Origin: Catenovulum sediminis
GTDB taxonomy: Bacteria; Pseudomonadota; Gammaproteobacteria; Enterobacterales; Alteromonadaceae
Assembly (NCBI RefSeq): GCF_007289895.1
Contig: NZ_CP041661.1
Location: 682,001-746,000 of the forward strand
Direction: 5' to 3'
Length of the DNA stretch: 64,000 bases
Shown in pieces: positions 26,179-34,813 of the stretch. The notes below the pieces were generated by a model, which worked only from the letters and a program-made list of their open reading frames with translations, did not search any database and had not been told where the DNA came from. Numbering within the stretch: the stretch's first letter is position 1; every line of letters starts with the position of its first letter. Made by a program: the position numbers and the translations under genes.

Positions 26179-27495
26179 TTACTCATCCGGCATTGCCCAT
26201 ATCGCTTTTATATTTAACAAACCGCTGTCGACTAACTTTGAATCCAAATCTGTTCTATCAAAACTAGCGGCAGCAAAAATAAGCTCATAATTAGCCTTGG
26301 CATTTGAGTAAACGTGCGAGTGTCGCTCAATCTCTGCAGAAAATAACTTATTGGGGCTAGAAAGATATTTTGCAATTTGAATGACAGATGCATCTGAAAA
26401 ACCTGCAAAAATATAAAACAAATTACCGCTGGGTCCCTGGAATTTGGCGAAGCTGCCGTAGTCAGTATATTCCTGTTCTAAATCTCCTTTTACCTCATAC
26501 AATTTACCAGAATCCGCATTATGGAGCGCTGATACACCTTCCAACAGTTTAAAATTAGTTCCTTGCAAATAGGCGTCTAACAAACCAAGAGATTTATACA
26601 AACCCAAATAGACCAGATTAAAATCGCGCAAATCGCTTGGTGTCAATTCCGAAACTAAGCGAATCGCAGTAGTACTATCATCAGCAAGCAATGGCAATAA
26701 ATGCTGCAATGCAAAGACACTATTTTTTAGCAAAAAAGCGCTTGAAGCTTTGTTTAACTTGTTGCGTTTAGTCGGAAAGCGCTGTAAGAATGCCTCTAAC
26801 TGAGCATCTGAATTAATACTGAACTCGCGTATAGCTCTCAGTATATTCGTTTCGGGGTCAACCTCGGTCAACATATACAAATCACCAATTACGATAAGCG
26901 TTGGTTTATCGCTGGCAAATAAAGGCTGCCAGATATCATGCTGTTTTATTTGTATTTTGCTATCGAGATTTTCGGTTGGCGAATTCGTAAAAGTTCCTAG
27001 AACAAACCATACATTGATTATGACAGAAGCAACCAAAGCCCAAACCCACCAGCGCTTAAAATTTTCATTAGTTTGCTTGTCATCGACACGCTCAGAAGGT
27101 TTGTTTTCAACCAAAGGTTGTTGATCACTCCAACAAAATTCTAAAGCATATCCCCCCGTAGGGATGTTCATTTGAAATAACTCGTCAGAGCCAGACGTTT
27201 GATAATAGCTCTCTAATTTCTTACGAAGGTTAGAAATATAAACACGAATTGATGAGTCTTCTGCTGGATTAAAATCTTCAGCTTTACCCAAAGCGCCAAT
27301 AGCAATTTCAATTTCTTTCGGTGCTCTTGCAACTTGCCCACTCTCAACCGAATCAAGGTGATAATTCACTAAAAAATTAAGCAATTTACAATTAATTTTT
27401 GAGCGCTCAAATCCTTTGCTTTGAGTAATGCGGGCCAATTGCGTTTTAACGGCTTGTGTACTCGGTTCACGAGTTAATTCTGCAGGTTTATTCAT
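26179..27495 (-). CDS. Membrane-anchored winged-helix regulator (ToxR/CadC-like)
   Basis: 438 residues. The N-terminal domain (about 20-120) is an OmpR/ToxR-like winged helix with AEDSSIRVYISNLRKKLESYY and MNIPTGGYALEF as wing. A single membrane helix follows near 149-167 (WWVWALVASVIINVWFVLG), then a periplasmic domain of about 270 residues that I do not recognise. By analogy with CadC and ToxR it senses a periplasmic signal and activates genes directly. It is divergent from the cytochrome/propeller/DUF1080 operon and adjacent to the agarase gene, so either could be its target. Confidence 0.8.
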   Translation of the reverse strand: MNKPAELTREPSTQAVKTQLARITQSKGFERSKINCKLLNFLVNYHLDSVESGQVARAPKEIEIAIGALGKAEDFNPAEDSSIRVYISNLRKKLESYYQTSGSDELFQMNIPTGGYALEFCWSDQQPLVENKPSERVDDKQTNENFKRWWVWALVASVIINVWFVLGTFTNSPTENLDSKIQIKQHDIWQPLFASDKPTLIVIGDLYMLTEVDPETNILRAIREFSINSDAQLEAFLQRFPTKRNKLNKASSAFLLKNSVFALQHLLPLLADDSTTAIRLVSELTPSDLRDFNLVYLGLYKSLGLLDAYLQGTNFKLLEGVSALHNADSGKLYEVKGDLEQEYTDYGSFAKFQGPSGNLFYIFAGFSDASVIQIAKYLSSPNKLFSAEIERHSHVYSNAKANYELIFAAASFDRTDLDSKLVDSGLLNIKAIWAMPDE

Positions 27496-27614
27496 GTTAT
27501 ATAACAGTTAAATTAACGCTCCAAACTACTGTTAAATCTATTTTTTTACTTATATTAAAGAAAACGCATTCGTAAACTACAAAGGCTTACTTTCAACAAA
27601 TAAAAACGAAAACT
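27496..27614. promoter_or_regulatory. Upstream region of membrane regulator
   Basis: AT-rich stretch with AACAGTTAAATTAACG near 27503 and ACTACTGTTAAAT near 27525, related to the AACAGT elements found before the GH50 gene. Possible operator; no more can be said. Confidence 0.3.
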
Positions 27615-27880
27615 AGGGCGTGTTTATCTTTGTATTATTTTTGAGCAATAGGCTATTTTAATCATTAACAAAGCAGAATGAGTGGGGTTTAGTCATTCTA
27701 AATAAACGAATTCTAATGCCGTTAAGGGTTAAAATAGCCATTGCCCTTCGGGCTGAGGCCAAAATGGTCTGATGCAGCGTTAGAAATAACTTATTTAGAT
27801 GACTAAACTTCATTATTTCTGCCTTGCCTAAGACCATTTTTTCTCTCAGCTCAAATTATAAACAAAGATTCACACGCCCT
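27615..27880. mobile_element. MITE with 19-base terminal inverted repeats
   Basis: Ends read AGGGCGTGTTTATCTTTGT (27615-27633) and, on the other strand, AGGGCGTGTGAATCTTTGT (27880-27862), with two mismatches. The element is about 266 bases, has no gene, and could be bounded by a TA dinucleotide on each side (cTA|GGGCG and CGCCC|TAa), as for Tc1/IS630-type mobilised elements. The interior has a GC-richer patch near 27740-27790. Origin family is inferred from the TA only. Confidence 0.7.
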
Positions 27881-27926
27881 AAGTTTATTTAAATTTATTC
27901 AGTTTAGATAGCTTTAAGAGTAATTT

Positions 27927-28847
27927 ATGAAATTAAAAAATAAAAAAGCTACAAAGCCAGCACTCCTGTTATTTATCGCTGGCTTATTTAGTCACTCAAG
28001 CTATGCCATTGACAAGGGAAAATTAGCTTTTGCAGCCAACTGCAAAGCCTGCCATGCTTTAGATAAATTTAGTACAGGGCCTTCACTAGTATACATACGT
28101 GACCAATATCCAGCACAAAAACAAGCTGAATTTTTAGCCTGGGTCAAAGCACCTGGCAAAAAAAATCCAGACACCATTCAAATGCCGCCAATGGGCCACT
28201 TAAGCGAACTGACCATTAACCAGATACATGAATATATTCTACTCGTTAGCCAACACGTGGTTGAGCAGCAAAATAAACCTAAATTTGCGCCTTACAAACC
28301 ACCGGCAAAAACCTACCCAAGTGTGACACGAGGATATTTGCCGTTTACCAACCCAGCGTCAATTATTGTCCATTTAACGCCGAAATTATCGCTGGCATGG
28401 GATAGCAATCTGGGTAAGCTGCGTTACGCTTTTCCAACATTTGCCCCTTTTTACGGCGAGAAAAAACGCGAACAAAATAAGCAACAAATTATTTATTCAG
28501 AAACAAAGGATAGCGGATTTAACTTTGCGCATGGCCAAGCAGTGGACTTTTTAGGCTATCAGTTCATTAAAGGCACGCCTGAATTTAGCTACCAAGTAAA
28601 TGGGTATCATGTTAAAGAAAAAGTTCGCTTAGGCTCAACGCAAAATAGTTTTACCCGCGAATATCAAGTGACTCGTTTAAACAGTGCTCATACACAAGCC
28701 CAATCAATAACGTTAGATCTGTCGCATACCAGCAAAGACAGTAAATCAAGCCAAATTATCCACAGCGATGGGCGTTTATCCAACAATGTATTGCACTTAA
28801 CCGAGCAACAAGCTCGCCGTTTCTCAGTTGAGGTTGTATTACCATGA
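27927..28847 (+). CDS. Exported cytochrome c domain protein
   Basis: 306 residues. A Sec signal ends SSYAIDKG. A class I cytochrome c domain follows: CKACH at residues 39-43 and a Met ligand candidate in IQMPPMGHL (residues 86-89). The rest, from about residue 120 to 306, has no haem motif and looks like a beta-rich domain I do not recognise. It is the first gene of a three-gene operon and its TGA overlaps the start of the next gene (ATGA). Likely accepts electrons from the partner propeller protein (inference). Confidence 0.82.
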   Translation: MKLKNKKATKPALLLFIAGLFSHSSYAIDKGKLAFAANCKACHALDKFSTGPSLVYIRDQYPAQKQAEFLAWVKAPGKKNPDTIQMPPMGHLSELTINQIHEYILLVSQHVVEQQNKPKFAPYKPPAKTYPSVTRGYLPFTNPASIIVHLTPKLSLAWDSNLGKLRYAFPTFAPFYGEKKREQNKQQIIYSETKDSGFNFAHGQAVDFLGYQFIKGTPEFSYQVNGYHVKEKVRLGSTQNSFTREYQVTRLNSAHTQAQSITLDLSHTSKDSKSSQIIHSDGRLSNNVLHLTEQQARRFSVEVVLP

Positions 28848-30400
28848 AAATAATCCATTCCGCTTTAGTTTTACTTTTTGCGATAGCGCCATTTAGTTCA
28901 TCCGCTGAGCAAAATAATACAAACCTATGGTTAGATTATTACGACATTAAACGTATTGATATTCCTAAATATATTGACCCACAAATTGGCGGATTGTCTG
29001 CGCTAAAAGACGGCCGTATTGCCATTACCACTCACCATGGTGACGTGGTTTTATACACGCCCCAAACCAACAATTGGCATACATTTGCAACCGGACTACA
29101 CCTGCCCCTTGGCATAGTGCAAGAAAGTGATAATTCATTTGTGGTAATGCAAAAACCTGAATTAACCCGCTTAATTGACCAAGACAATGACGGCAAAGCT
29201 GACGTTTACCAAACTATTTACGATGATTTTGGCATGACAGGTAACTACCACGAGTTTGCATTTGGCCCAGCAGTAGATAACAAGGGAAACTACTATATCT
29301 CGCTAAATGTTGCGTCGAATTTTAATGGTATAAACCAATACATTAGAGGCGAATATAGTGATAAATGCCTTGATGAAAACAAAATGCGCCAATGGCATGA
29401 TTTTGAAAAATGGATGGCAGGCATACGAAAAGAAGTCACTCGCATGTTTTCGTGCGTGCCATACCGAGGTTGGGTAATGAAAGTGACACCCGATGGCAAA
29501 GCAGTACCTTTTGCATCTGGCTTTCGCTCACCCGCGGGTATTTACATGGACAATAAAAACAAACTTTGGGTAACCGATAATCAAGGAGATTGGATTGCAA
29601 CCAGCCCCCTTCATCAGGTAAACCAAGATGAATTTTATGGCCACCCTGCCTCGCTGCATTGGCAAAAAGACTGGTTTATAAAACACCAAGATGTCACAGC
29701 AAATGATTTAACTAAAATCCGCACCCCCGCAGCCGCATTATTTCCGCAAGGCGAACTGGCGAATTCGCCTACCCAGCCGCTTTCTACAGCCAACCAATCA
29801 GCGTTTGGTTTGCCTGAAGGTGAACTATTAATAGGTGATATGAATATGAATAACCTAATTCGCTTTTTGCCAGATGCGCAACAAGGTGAGATGCAAGGCA
29901 CGCTGATTCCATTTGTCAGCGGAGACGAATTAGGTATTGGCAACTTTAGGTTAGATTTTGCGCCAGACAACAGCTTATGGATTGGCAAAATACACTTAGG
30001 TTGGGCGGGTGATGAAGGTTTAGTAAAAGTCACTAAAAACAGTCTGCCCATGTTTATTGTTAAAAAAGTCAAACTGTTACACGATGGCTTTGAAATTCAA
30101 TTTAATCAAAAACTCCGCTCAGCGCCAACAAATATCGAGGTTACGCGCCACACTTACCATTACCACGCGGCATATGGCTCACCTAAAGTTGATTTACAAA
30201 AAGTAACGCCGAGCAATATCAAACTTAATTCAAATGGTAAAAGCATCAAAGTAGATATTGATAACTTAATAGCAGGCCAACTGTACACCATTACGTTAGC
30301 TGACCTAACTGATGCCGAAGGTCGTCCATTAATGGGCAGCGTATTACGCTACAAGGTTAATAACCTAAGTAACCTGAACCCAGGGTATGCAAACCACTAA
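28844..30400 (+). CDS. Exported beta-propeller, sugar dehydrogenase-like
   Basis: 518 residues with signal peptide (LLFAIAPFSSSAEQ). Repeated blade motifs: GGLSALKDGRIAITTHHGDVVLYTP, LTRLIDQDNDGKADVYQTIYDDFGMTGNYHEFAFGP, GWVMKVTPDGKAVPFASGFRSPAGIYMDNKNKLWVTDNQGDW, with a GEL(L)IGDMNMNNLIRFLP blade and a C-terminal beta domain (about 415-510). This is the fold of PQQ-dependent soluble glucose/sorbosone dehydrogenase relatives often found with cytochrome c. Two Cys (CLDEN, FSCVPY) may form a disulphide. Substrate unknown; the partner cytochrome and DUF1080 protein suggest sugar oxidation. Confidence 0.75.
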   Translation: MKIIHSALVLLFAIAPFSSSAEQNNTNLWLDYYDIKRIDIPKYIDPQIGGLSALKDGRIAITTHHGDVVLYTPQTNNWHTFATGLHLPLGIVQESDNSFVVMQKPELTRLIDQDNDGKADVYQTIYDDFGMTGNYHEFAFGPAVDNKGNYYISLNVASNFNGINQYIRGEYSDKCLDENKMRQWHDFEKWMAGIRKEVTRMFSCVPYRGWVMKVTPDGKAVPFASGFRSPAGIYMDNKNKLWVTDNQGDWIATSPLHQVNQDEFYGHPASLHWQKDWFIKHQDVTANDLTKIRTPAAALFPQGELANSPTQPLSTANQSAFGLPEGELLIGDMNMNNLIRFLPDAQQGEMQGTLIPFVSGDELGIGNFRLDFAPDNSLWIGKIHLGWAGDEGLVKVTKNSLPMFIVKKVKLLHDGFEIQFNQKLRSAPTNIEVTRHTYHYHAAYGSPKVDLQKVTPSNIKLNSNGKSIKVDIDNLIAGQLYTITLADLTDAEGRPLMGSVLRYKVNNLSNLNPGYANH

Positions 30401-30418
30401 TTAAAAAAGAAAACTCTA

Positions 30419-31198
30419 ATGACCACTACAATTAATAAGACGATAAATAAAACCATGACTAAATTAAACAAACTTGCGCTGGTCGCAACCAGCTTGTTGT
30501 CAATCACCTATGCAACAGCGAACAATATAGATCCTAAATTAACCGAAATTTGGGAACCTGTACCGAAAAAAGTAACCGTCAAACCCATACCGTCTGATGC
30601 CATTGGCTTATTGCAAAGTGCGAGTGATGTTGACAAACACTGGCGACATTTAAATGACAAACCAGTAGAGTGGATATACGAAAACGGCAGTCTAACCGTT
30701 AAACCGAAATCGGGCTCAATTGTCAGTAAGCAGTCTTTTTGTGATATGCAAATGCATATAGAATGGCGTGCCCCAAAACCATCTGAACGGCGTAAAAACG
30801 CGCCCAATCACGCGAATAGCGGTATTAAAATTCAAGAAAGATACGAAGTGCAAATTCTCGATACTTACGGCCACAAAATTTACGTAAATGGTCAAGCAGC
30901 GTCTATTTATAAACAATCATCCCCTTTGGTTGATGCGCTGTCACCTAGTGGTGAATGGAATACATACGACATCATTTTTAAAGCACCTAAATTTGATCAA
31001 CACGGAAAATTAACGAAAGCGGCACGCATAACTGTCCTGCACAATGGTGTTTTAGTTCAAGATGACTTTGAAATACAAGGTACAACTATGTACAAAGGTA
31101 AAGCTGAGTACTTTAAGGCACATAGCTGTAGACCGATTTTATTGCAAGACCATGATGGAGAAATTAGCTTTAGAAATATTTGGGTAAGGCCGTTGTAG
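30419..31198 (+). CDS. DUF1080 (3-keto-disaccharide hydrolase-like) exported protein
   Basis: 259 residues with signal peptide (LALVATSLLSITYATA). The DUF1080 fold, a concanavalin-like jelly roll, is seen in DKPVEWIYENGSLTVKPKSGSIVSKQSFCDMQMHIEWRAP, NHANSGIKIQERYEVQILDTYG and GEWNTYDIIFKAPKF, ending HDGEISFRNIWVRPL. This family includes hydrolases of 3-keto-glycosides formed by oxidation of sugar C3-OH. Follows the propeller gene by 18 bases, so it fits a pathway in which a sugar is oxidised and then split in the periplasm. An alternative start 36 bases downstream (MTKLNK) gives a cleaner signal. Confidence 0.85.
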   Translation: MTTTINKTINKTMTKLNKLALVATSLLSITYATANNIDPKLTEIWEPVPKKVTVKPIPSDAIGLLQSASDVDKHWRHLNDKPVEWIYENGSLTVKPKSGSIVSKQSFCDMQMHIEWRAPKPSERRKNAPNHANSGIKIQERYEVQILDTYGHKIYVNGQAASIYKQSSPLVDALSPSGEWNTYDIIFKAPKFDQHGKLTKAARITVLHNGVLVQDDFEIQGTTMYKGKAEYFKAHSCRPILLQDHDGEISFRNIWVRPL

Positions 31199-31238
31199 TT
31201 AGGTTATCAATGAGTAACAAGTAACAAATTTACCATCC

Positions 31239-31502
31239 TTAAAAACAGGTTGAGCGGCAGTATAATATCCCCCATATTTTTGGTTCAATTGTTGGTTTGA
31301 TAACCTTGATTTCTTTATCCAAAGAATACATTCCTGCTGCAGTGCTCAGAGCTTGATCAGCTTGCAGAGTATGCGCCCTTTCCGAATCTCCAAAATCACC
31401 ATTCAAAGCGCGATAATGCCACCTGACACGGAAGAGGTCTTCAAATAGAACCTCTGCTCCACGACGCATGTTTTGGAACGAGGAAACCTCCTCTTGTGCA
31501 CC
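31239..31502 (-). CDS. Small hypothetical protein near Rhs tail
   Basis: The open frame ends at 31239 and extends upstream of ATG 31469 as AQEEVSSFQNMRRGAEV; the coordinate given is approximate because the start is unclear. GAGGAGG lies about 18 bases before the ATG, too far for a clean ribosome site. The 76-residue product from the ATG has no signal or membrane helix and I do not recognise it. It lies just after the immunity gene of the Rhs tail and may be a fragment of an older toxin or immunity cassette. Low confidence that it is expressed. Confidence 0.3.
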   Translation of the reverse strand, partial: GAQEEVSSFQNMRRGAEVLFEDLFRVRWHYRALNGDFGDSERAHTLQADQALSTAAGMYSLDKEIKVIKPTIEPKIWGILYCRSTCF

Positions 31503-31520
31503 GATAAGGAAACTAAAAAA

Positions 31521-31859
31521 TTATCCGACTCCCCACTCAAACACATATGAAAAAATCGCCAAAACAAGCAATATACAAATAATACTTCCCTGTATTCGTT
31601 TCGCCTGTTTTTGCTCCCTCACGGCCTCGACTGTATCTGTAACACCTTTTTCATAATCAAGGCCTCCCACATCAGCATCTTCCGAAAACATTACCAATCC
31701 ATTTATCATTACAGCAACCAAGAAAATTGTTGTCGCTGTTAACCAATTGAAGCCAGTAAAATAATAAACAGCAACACCAATCAATACTGCAACGGCAAGC
31801 AATATAAGAGCTGGCTTAAATTTAAATTTCTTCATTATTTTTACCACTTGCTTAATCAT
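31521..31859 (-). CDS. Candidate immunity protein for Rhs-tail toxin, membrane
   Basis: About 112 residues from ATG 31859, which overlaps the toxin stop codon (ATGATTAA); starts at 31877 or 31835 are possible. Two adjacent hydrophobic helices ([33 protein letters not shown]) and a C-terminal helix ([17 protein letters not shown]) give an inner-membrane protein. Position directly after a toxin domain and translational overlap are typical for immunity genes. Family not recognised, so the role is inferred from context. Confidence 0.6.
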   Translation of the reverse strand: MIKQVVKIMKKFKFKPALILLAVAVLIGVAVYYFTGFNWLTATTIFLVAVMINGLVMFSEDADVGGLDYEKGVTDTVEAVREQKQAKRIQGSIICILLVLAIFSYVFEWGVG

Positions 31860-32893
31860 TGAAAGCTGCACCAACAAACGGAGTTAACGGTATAAGGGTG
31901 GCATCTACAGCCGTATTTGTTGAGCCTATTTTGCTTGCTAATGCTTGAACTGAGCCAGCATTTTGGAGCCGGACTGATGCTGGAACTACATGCGCACTTC
32001 TTAGAGATGAGTTGAACCATAACGCAGGGTTTGTCGCAAGTTTAGTAAAGTTTCTGAATCCAGATAGTCCAAGCACTATACTTTCGCTACCTGATGCGGA
32101 AGCTAGAGCAGATAGGCCCTTTGTACCTCCAAAATAAACACTTCGGATCAGACCAGCACCACCTAAACCTAATGAGGTAACTTGACCAACCTCAAAAGCG
32201 GAAGAATCACGATCAACGAAACTTGGTTCTACAACGCCAAAAGTAAAAGAACTCACCAATGAGCCGCCAAAGGTGAAAATATCATCTCGAACTCGACCAC
32301 TCATTACTCGTTCACCAAAATACGAGGCGAAACTCTCCTTTTGTGCAAAAGTCCGCTCTGCTCTCAAACCAGCCCCTGACTCCCCATACATCGCATCTCG
32401 TTCTGCCCAAGACTGTTGAAATGCATCTCTAGTTAAAGCTAATTGGCCATTTAAAATGCCATAAGAATCCGTCCCAAATGGATTGTTTATAAGTATATAT
32501 TGAATGTGTGTATCGTATGCTTTTGATTGGCCAGCAGCGCAATCGCCATTTGCGTTGGCGTAAGGGACACAGTTTTCTTTCGTCTGTGCTTCTTGAGCAT
32601 ACCCACTCGGGTCTGTATATTTAGTTGAGTTATTTAACACATAACTATATTTGTTCCAGTTTTGACTATTGGTTGGGTTTAGCACTATAGGGTCTGGTGA
32701 CAAAAATCTTCCAAGTACCGGGTCGTATAAACGCCCTTGCATATGGATAAACCCACTCCTATCTAGTTGCATATGACCAGTGTAACCAATGCGTTTACTC
32801 ACATAATTTGAATTCGTTGCCATTACCGCCTGTCGCTCAAGGTCTGTTTTGGAAAGGTCATATTGATCTGATCCGCTAACTCTGGACACTTAA

Positions 32894-33745
32894 CTAAGCA
32901 TTATTTTTCAATTCAAAATTCTCTGGGCTTAAATAGCCGAGTGAACTATGCCTTCTTGTTTTGTTATAATCAACTTCAATGTACTCAAAAACAGCTTGTT
33001 TCATGGTTTCGCGGTCCATGATTGGCTCGTACTGAATAGCTTCAACCTTCAGTGAATGGAAGAAACTCTCTGCACAAGCGTTGTCCCAGCAACAAGCTTT
33101 GCGGCTCATGCTTTGGATAAGCTGATATTTTTTAATCAGATCTCGATACGCATGAGAACAATACTGGCTGCCCCTATCACTATGGACGATGACTTTTTTT
33201 GGAAAACCACGACGATACAGTGCCATAGTCAACGCGTCACAAGCCAACTGAGCCGTCATTCGATTACTCATCGACCAGCCAATGACAGTACGTGAATACA
33301 AATCGATAATCACTGCCAGATATAACCAACCTTCACTTGTCATCAGATAGGTGATATCACCGACCCATTTTTGGTTAGGGCCCGTGGCATCGAAGTTCTG
33401 CTCCAACAGGTTTGGCGCTACAGGAAGCTGGTGATCGCTGTCAGTGGTTGTCTTGAATTTACGCGCTGCTTTTGCCACTAAATTTTGTCTACTCATGCTG
33501 TTCATAATCGTTTTTAAGTCTGCGTAATTCCCATCTTCCGCGAGGTCGACTTGAATACGTCGAGCGCCCGAGCGTTCTTTGCTCTGGACAAAAAGAGCTT
33601 TGATTTGCTCATCACGGCTTTGCTGTTTGAGTAATCGCGCACTCGGCTCTTTGCTTGACTTTCGCCACGCATAATACCCACTTCGCGTCACACCAAGCAC
33701 AGTCGCCATTGATTTTAGGCGAAACTGGTGCTGGTGTTCGAGCAT
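32894..33745 (-). CDS. IS3 transposase catalytic part (OrfB)
   Basis: 283 residues in its own frame. The integrase core is clear: NQKWVGDITYLMTSEGWLYLAVIIDLYSR (first Asp), VIVHSDRGSQYCS (second Asp) and the WDNACAESFFHSLKVE Glu, ending DYNKTRRHSSLGYLSPENF. Reading back from the ATG in the -1 frame relative to OrfA gives KISRFEFMLEHQ, so an A-rich slippage site near the OrfA stop (CAAAAATAA) would fuse the two products, as in other IS3 elements. Confidence 0.95.
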   Translation of the reverse strand: MLEHQHQFRLKSMATVLGVTRSGYYAWRKSSKEPSARLLKQQSRDEQIKALFVQSKERSGARRIQVDLAEDGNYADLKTIMNSMSRQNLVAKAARKFKTTTDSDHQLPVAPNLLEQNFDATGPNQKWVGDITYLMTSEGWLYLAVIIDLYSRTVIGWSMSNRMTAQLACDALTMALYRRGFPKKVIVHSDRGSQYCSHAYRDLIKKYQLIQSMSRKACCWDNACAESFFHSLKVEAIQYEPIMDRETMKQAVFEYIEVDYNKTRRHSSLGYLSPENFELKNNA

Positions 33746-33759
33746 AAATTCGAATCGGC

Positions 33760-34050
33760 TTATTTTTGATTTTTCGCGAAGTAGGTGGCCGCCTTTTTTA
33801 GGATGTCTAAATCCTCGGCTTGATCAGCCAATTGGCGTTTTAACTTAGCAACTTCAGCTGCAAGCTCGGATTCGCGTTGGCTAATTGTGGACTTTTTCAC
33901 AGTGGCAGTTCGCCAGCTATAGAGTTGCGATTCATAGATTTTAAGTTGCCTAGCCGCTTCAGCAACACCAACTCGTTCGGCTAGTTTCAGTGCTTCTGCT
34001 TTAAATTCAGCGGTGTAAGTCTTGCGGATCTTTTTAGTTGTCATATTCAC
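33760..34050 (-). CDS. IS3 transposase DNA-binding part (OrfA)
   Basis: 96 residues. Helix-turn-helix of the IS3 type: RKTYTAEFKAEALKLAERVGVAEAARQLKIYESQLYSWR, then a leucine-zipper-like helix (ESELAAEVAKLKRQLADQAEDLDILKKAATYF). Binds element ends and joins OrfB by programmed frameshift. Confidence 0.94.
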   Translation of the reverse strand: MNMTTKKIRKTYTAEFKAEALKLAERVGVAEAARQLKIYESQLYSWRTATVKKSTISQRESELAAEVAKLKRQLADQAEDLDILKKAATYFAKNQK

Positions 34051-34536
34051 CTCGTTAAGTCATTTTACTCACTTAGCGTGGTGTCCAAAAGTATTGGATC
34101 AGATCATATTGCCACGAGGTACTTTCTCGGGCACCAAATACGCCAAAACTTTGTTTGTCTGATATGTAATTACCATAAGTAACAGCTTCTACCGAGCCTT
34201 GGTAATCTTTGTGCACGTAATTCATTTGTTGTAATTCAACGCTCCATACGTAAAGCATATCATCAGCTAATTTTAGGGTGGCAAGCTTGTTACTTGGATT
34301 GTTTGACCAATCAGAATGTGTTTTTAATTCAACGTTATCTAAATATATAACGGTTTCAGTTTTGTCTTGTCCGTCTTCTGGCCAGGTTGTTTTCCTGTAA
34401 TTTACCTCATTTCTATCGAACGATCCCGCAATTTTTTACCAAATTGTCATCAACTTTAATTTCCTGATGATTATGGTAATTTGGGAAACAGAATTTCTGT
34501 GTAGAATTTTAACTTTTACTAAAATGGTTAATTTTC

Positions 34537-34788
34537 ATGCAGCGATTTTTTTCTTCACTTTTTCAGTTAGATATTTTCACTCGCTCCTTAGATAGCTTAA
34601 ATTCTCATCAAACTTGCCAGCATTGTGCTTGCTCTAATAGTTGGGTATCACATGGTTTTATTTATCGCCAGTCTGGTTTAAAAGTCGGTAAACGTATTTT
34701 GTGTGCCAACCGTTATGGTAAATCAGGTTGTGGCCGCACTTTGGCTTTGTACTTGGCTGATTTCATCCCTAACCGTCGTTATTCTTTT
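34537..34788 (+). pseudogene. Zinc-ribbon transposon accessory gene, cut by IS66
   Basis: The frame starts at an ATG and reads CQHCACSNSWVSHGFIYRQ, then VGKRILCANRYGKSGCGRTLALYLADFIPNRRYSF, where IS66 enters after ATTCTTTT. Joining across IS66 gives SFSVIWAFVLSLLQGSTVEQSGW and a stop: a hydrophobic helix with an early end. The Cys pairs resemble zinc ribbons of transposition accessory proteins. A related gene in another frame follows at 37198. Confidence 0.7.
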
Positions 34789-34813
34789 GTAAGCGCTCAA
34801 TGAACCTACGGGG

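Larger units (their letters stand above)
32869..34101 (-). mobile_element. IS3-family insertion sequence, complete
   Basis: 1233 bases. Terminal inverted repeats start TGATCCGCTAACTCTGGACAC (left) and, on the complementary strand, TGATCCAATACTTTTGGACAC (right). Flanked by the direct duplication GATC at 32865-32868 and 34102-34105. It carries orfA (33760-34050) and orfB (32894-33745) in the usual offset frames. Inserted in the Rhs gene with no other loss. Confidence 0.95.
31852..34433 (-). pseudogene. Rhs C-terminal fragment with toxin domain, split by IS3
   Basis: The frame begins near 34433 (IAGSFDRNE) where transposon sequence starts, so the 5' part is lost. Removing the IS3 element and one GATC copy joins [17 protein letters not shown] exactly in frame. 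Then comes the Rhs core end: [34 protein letters not shown] and [17 protein letters not shown], the usual boundary before the toxin. A variable domain of about 260 residues follows, ending [12 protein letters not shown], with no domain I recognise. Unlike the 40-59 kb array, no NAFGNALG seam is present, so this is a separate Rhs lineage. Confidence 0.88.

Noticed and set aside
31468-31656. Plus-strand 62-codon frame
   Set aside because: Lies opposite the immunity gene of the Rhs tail and has no protein-like features.
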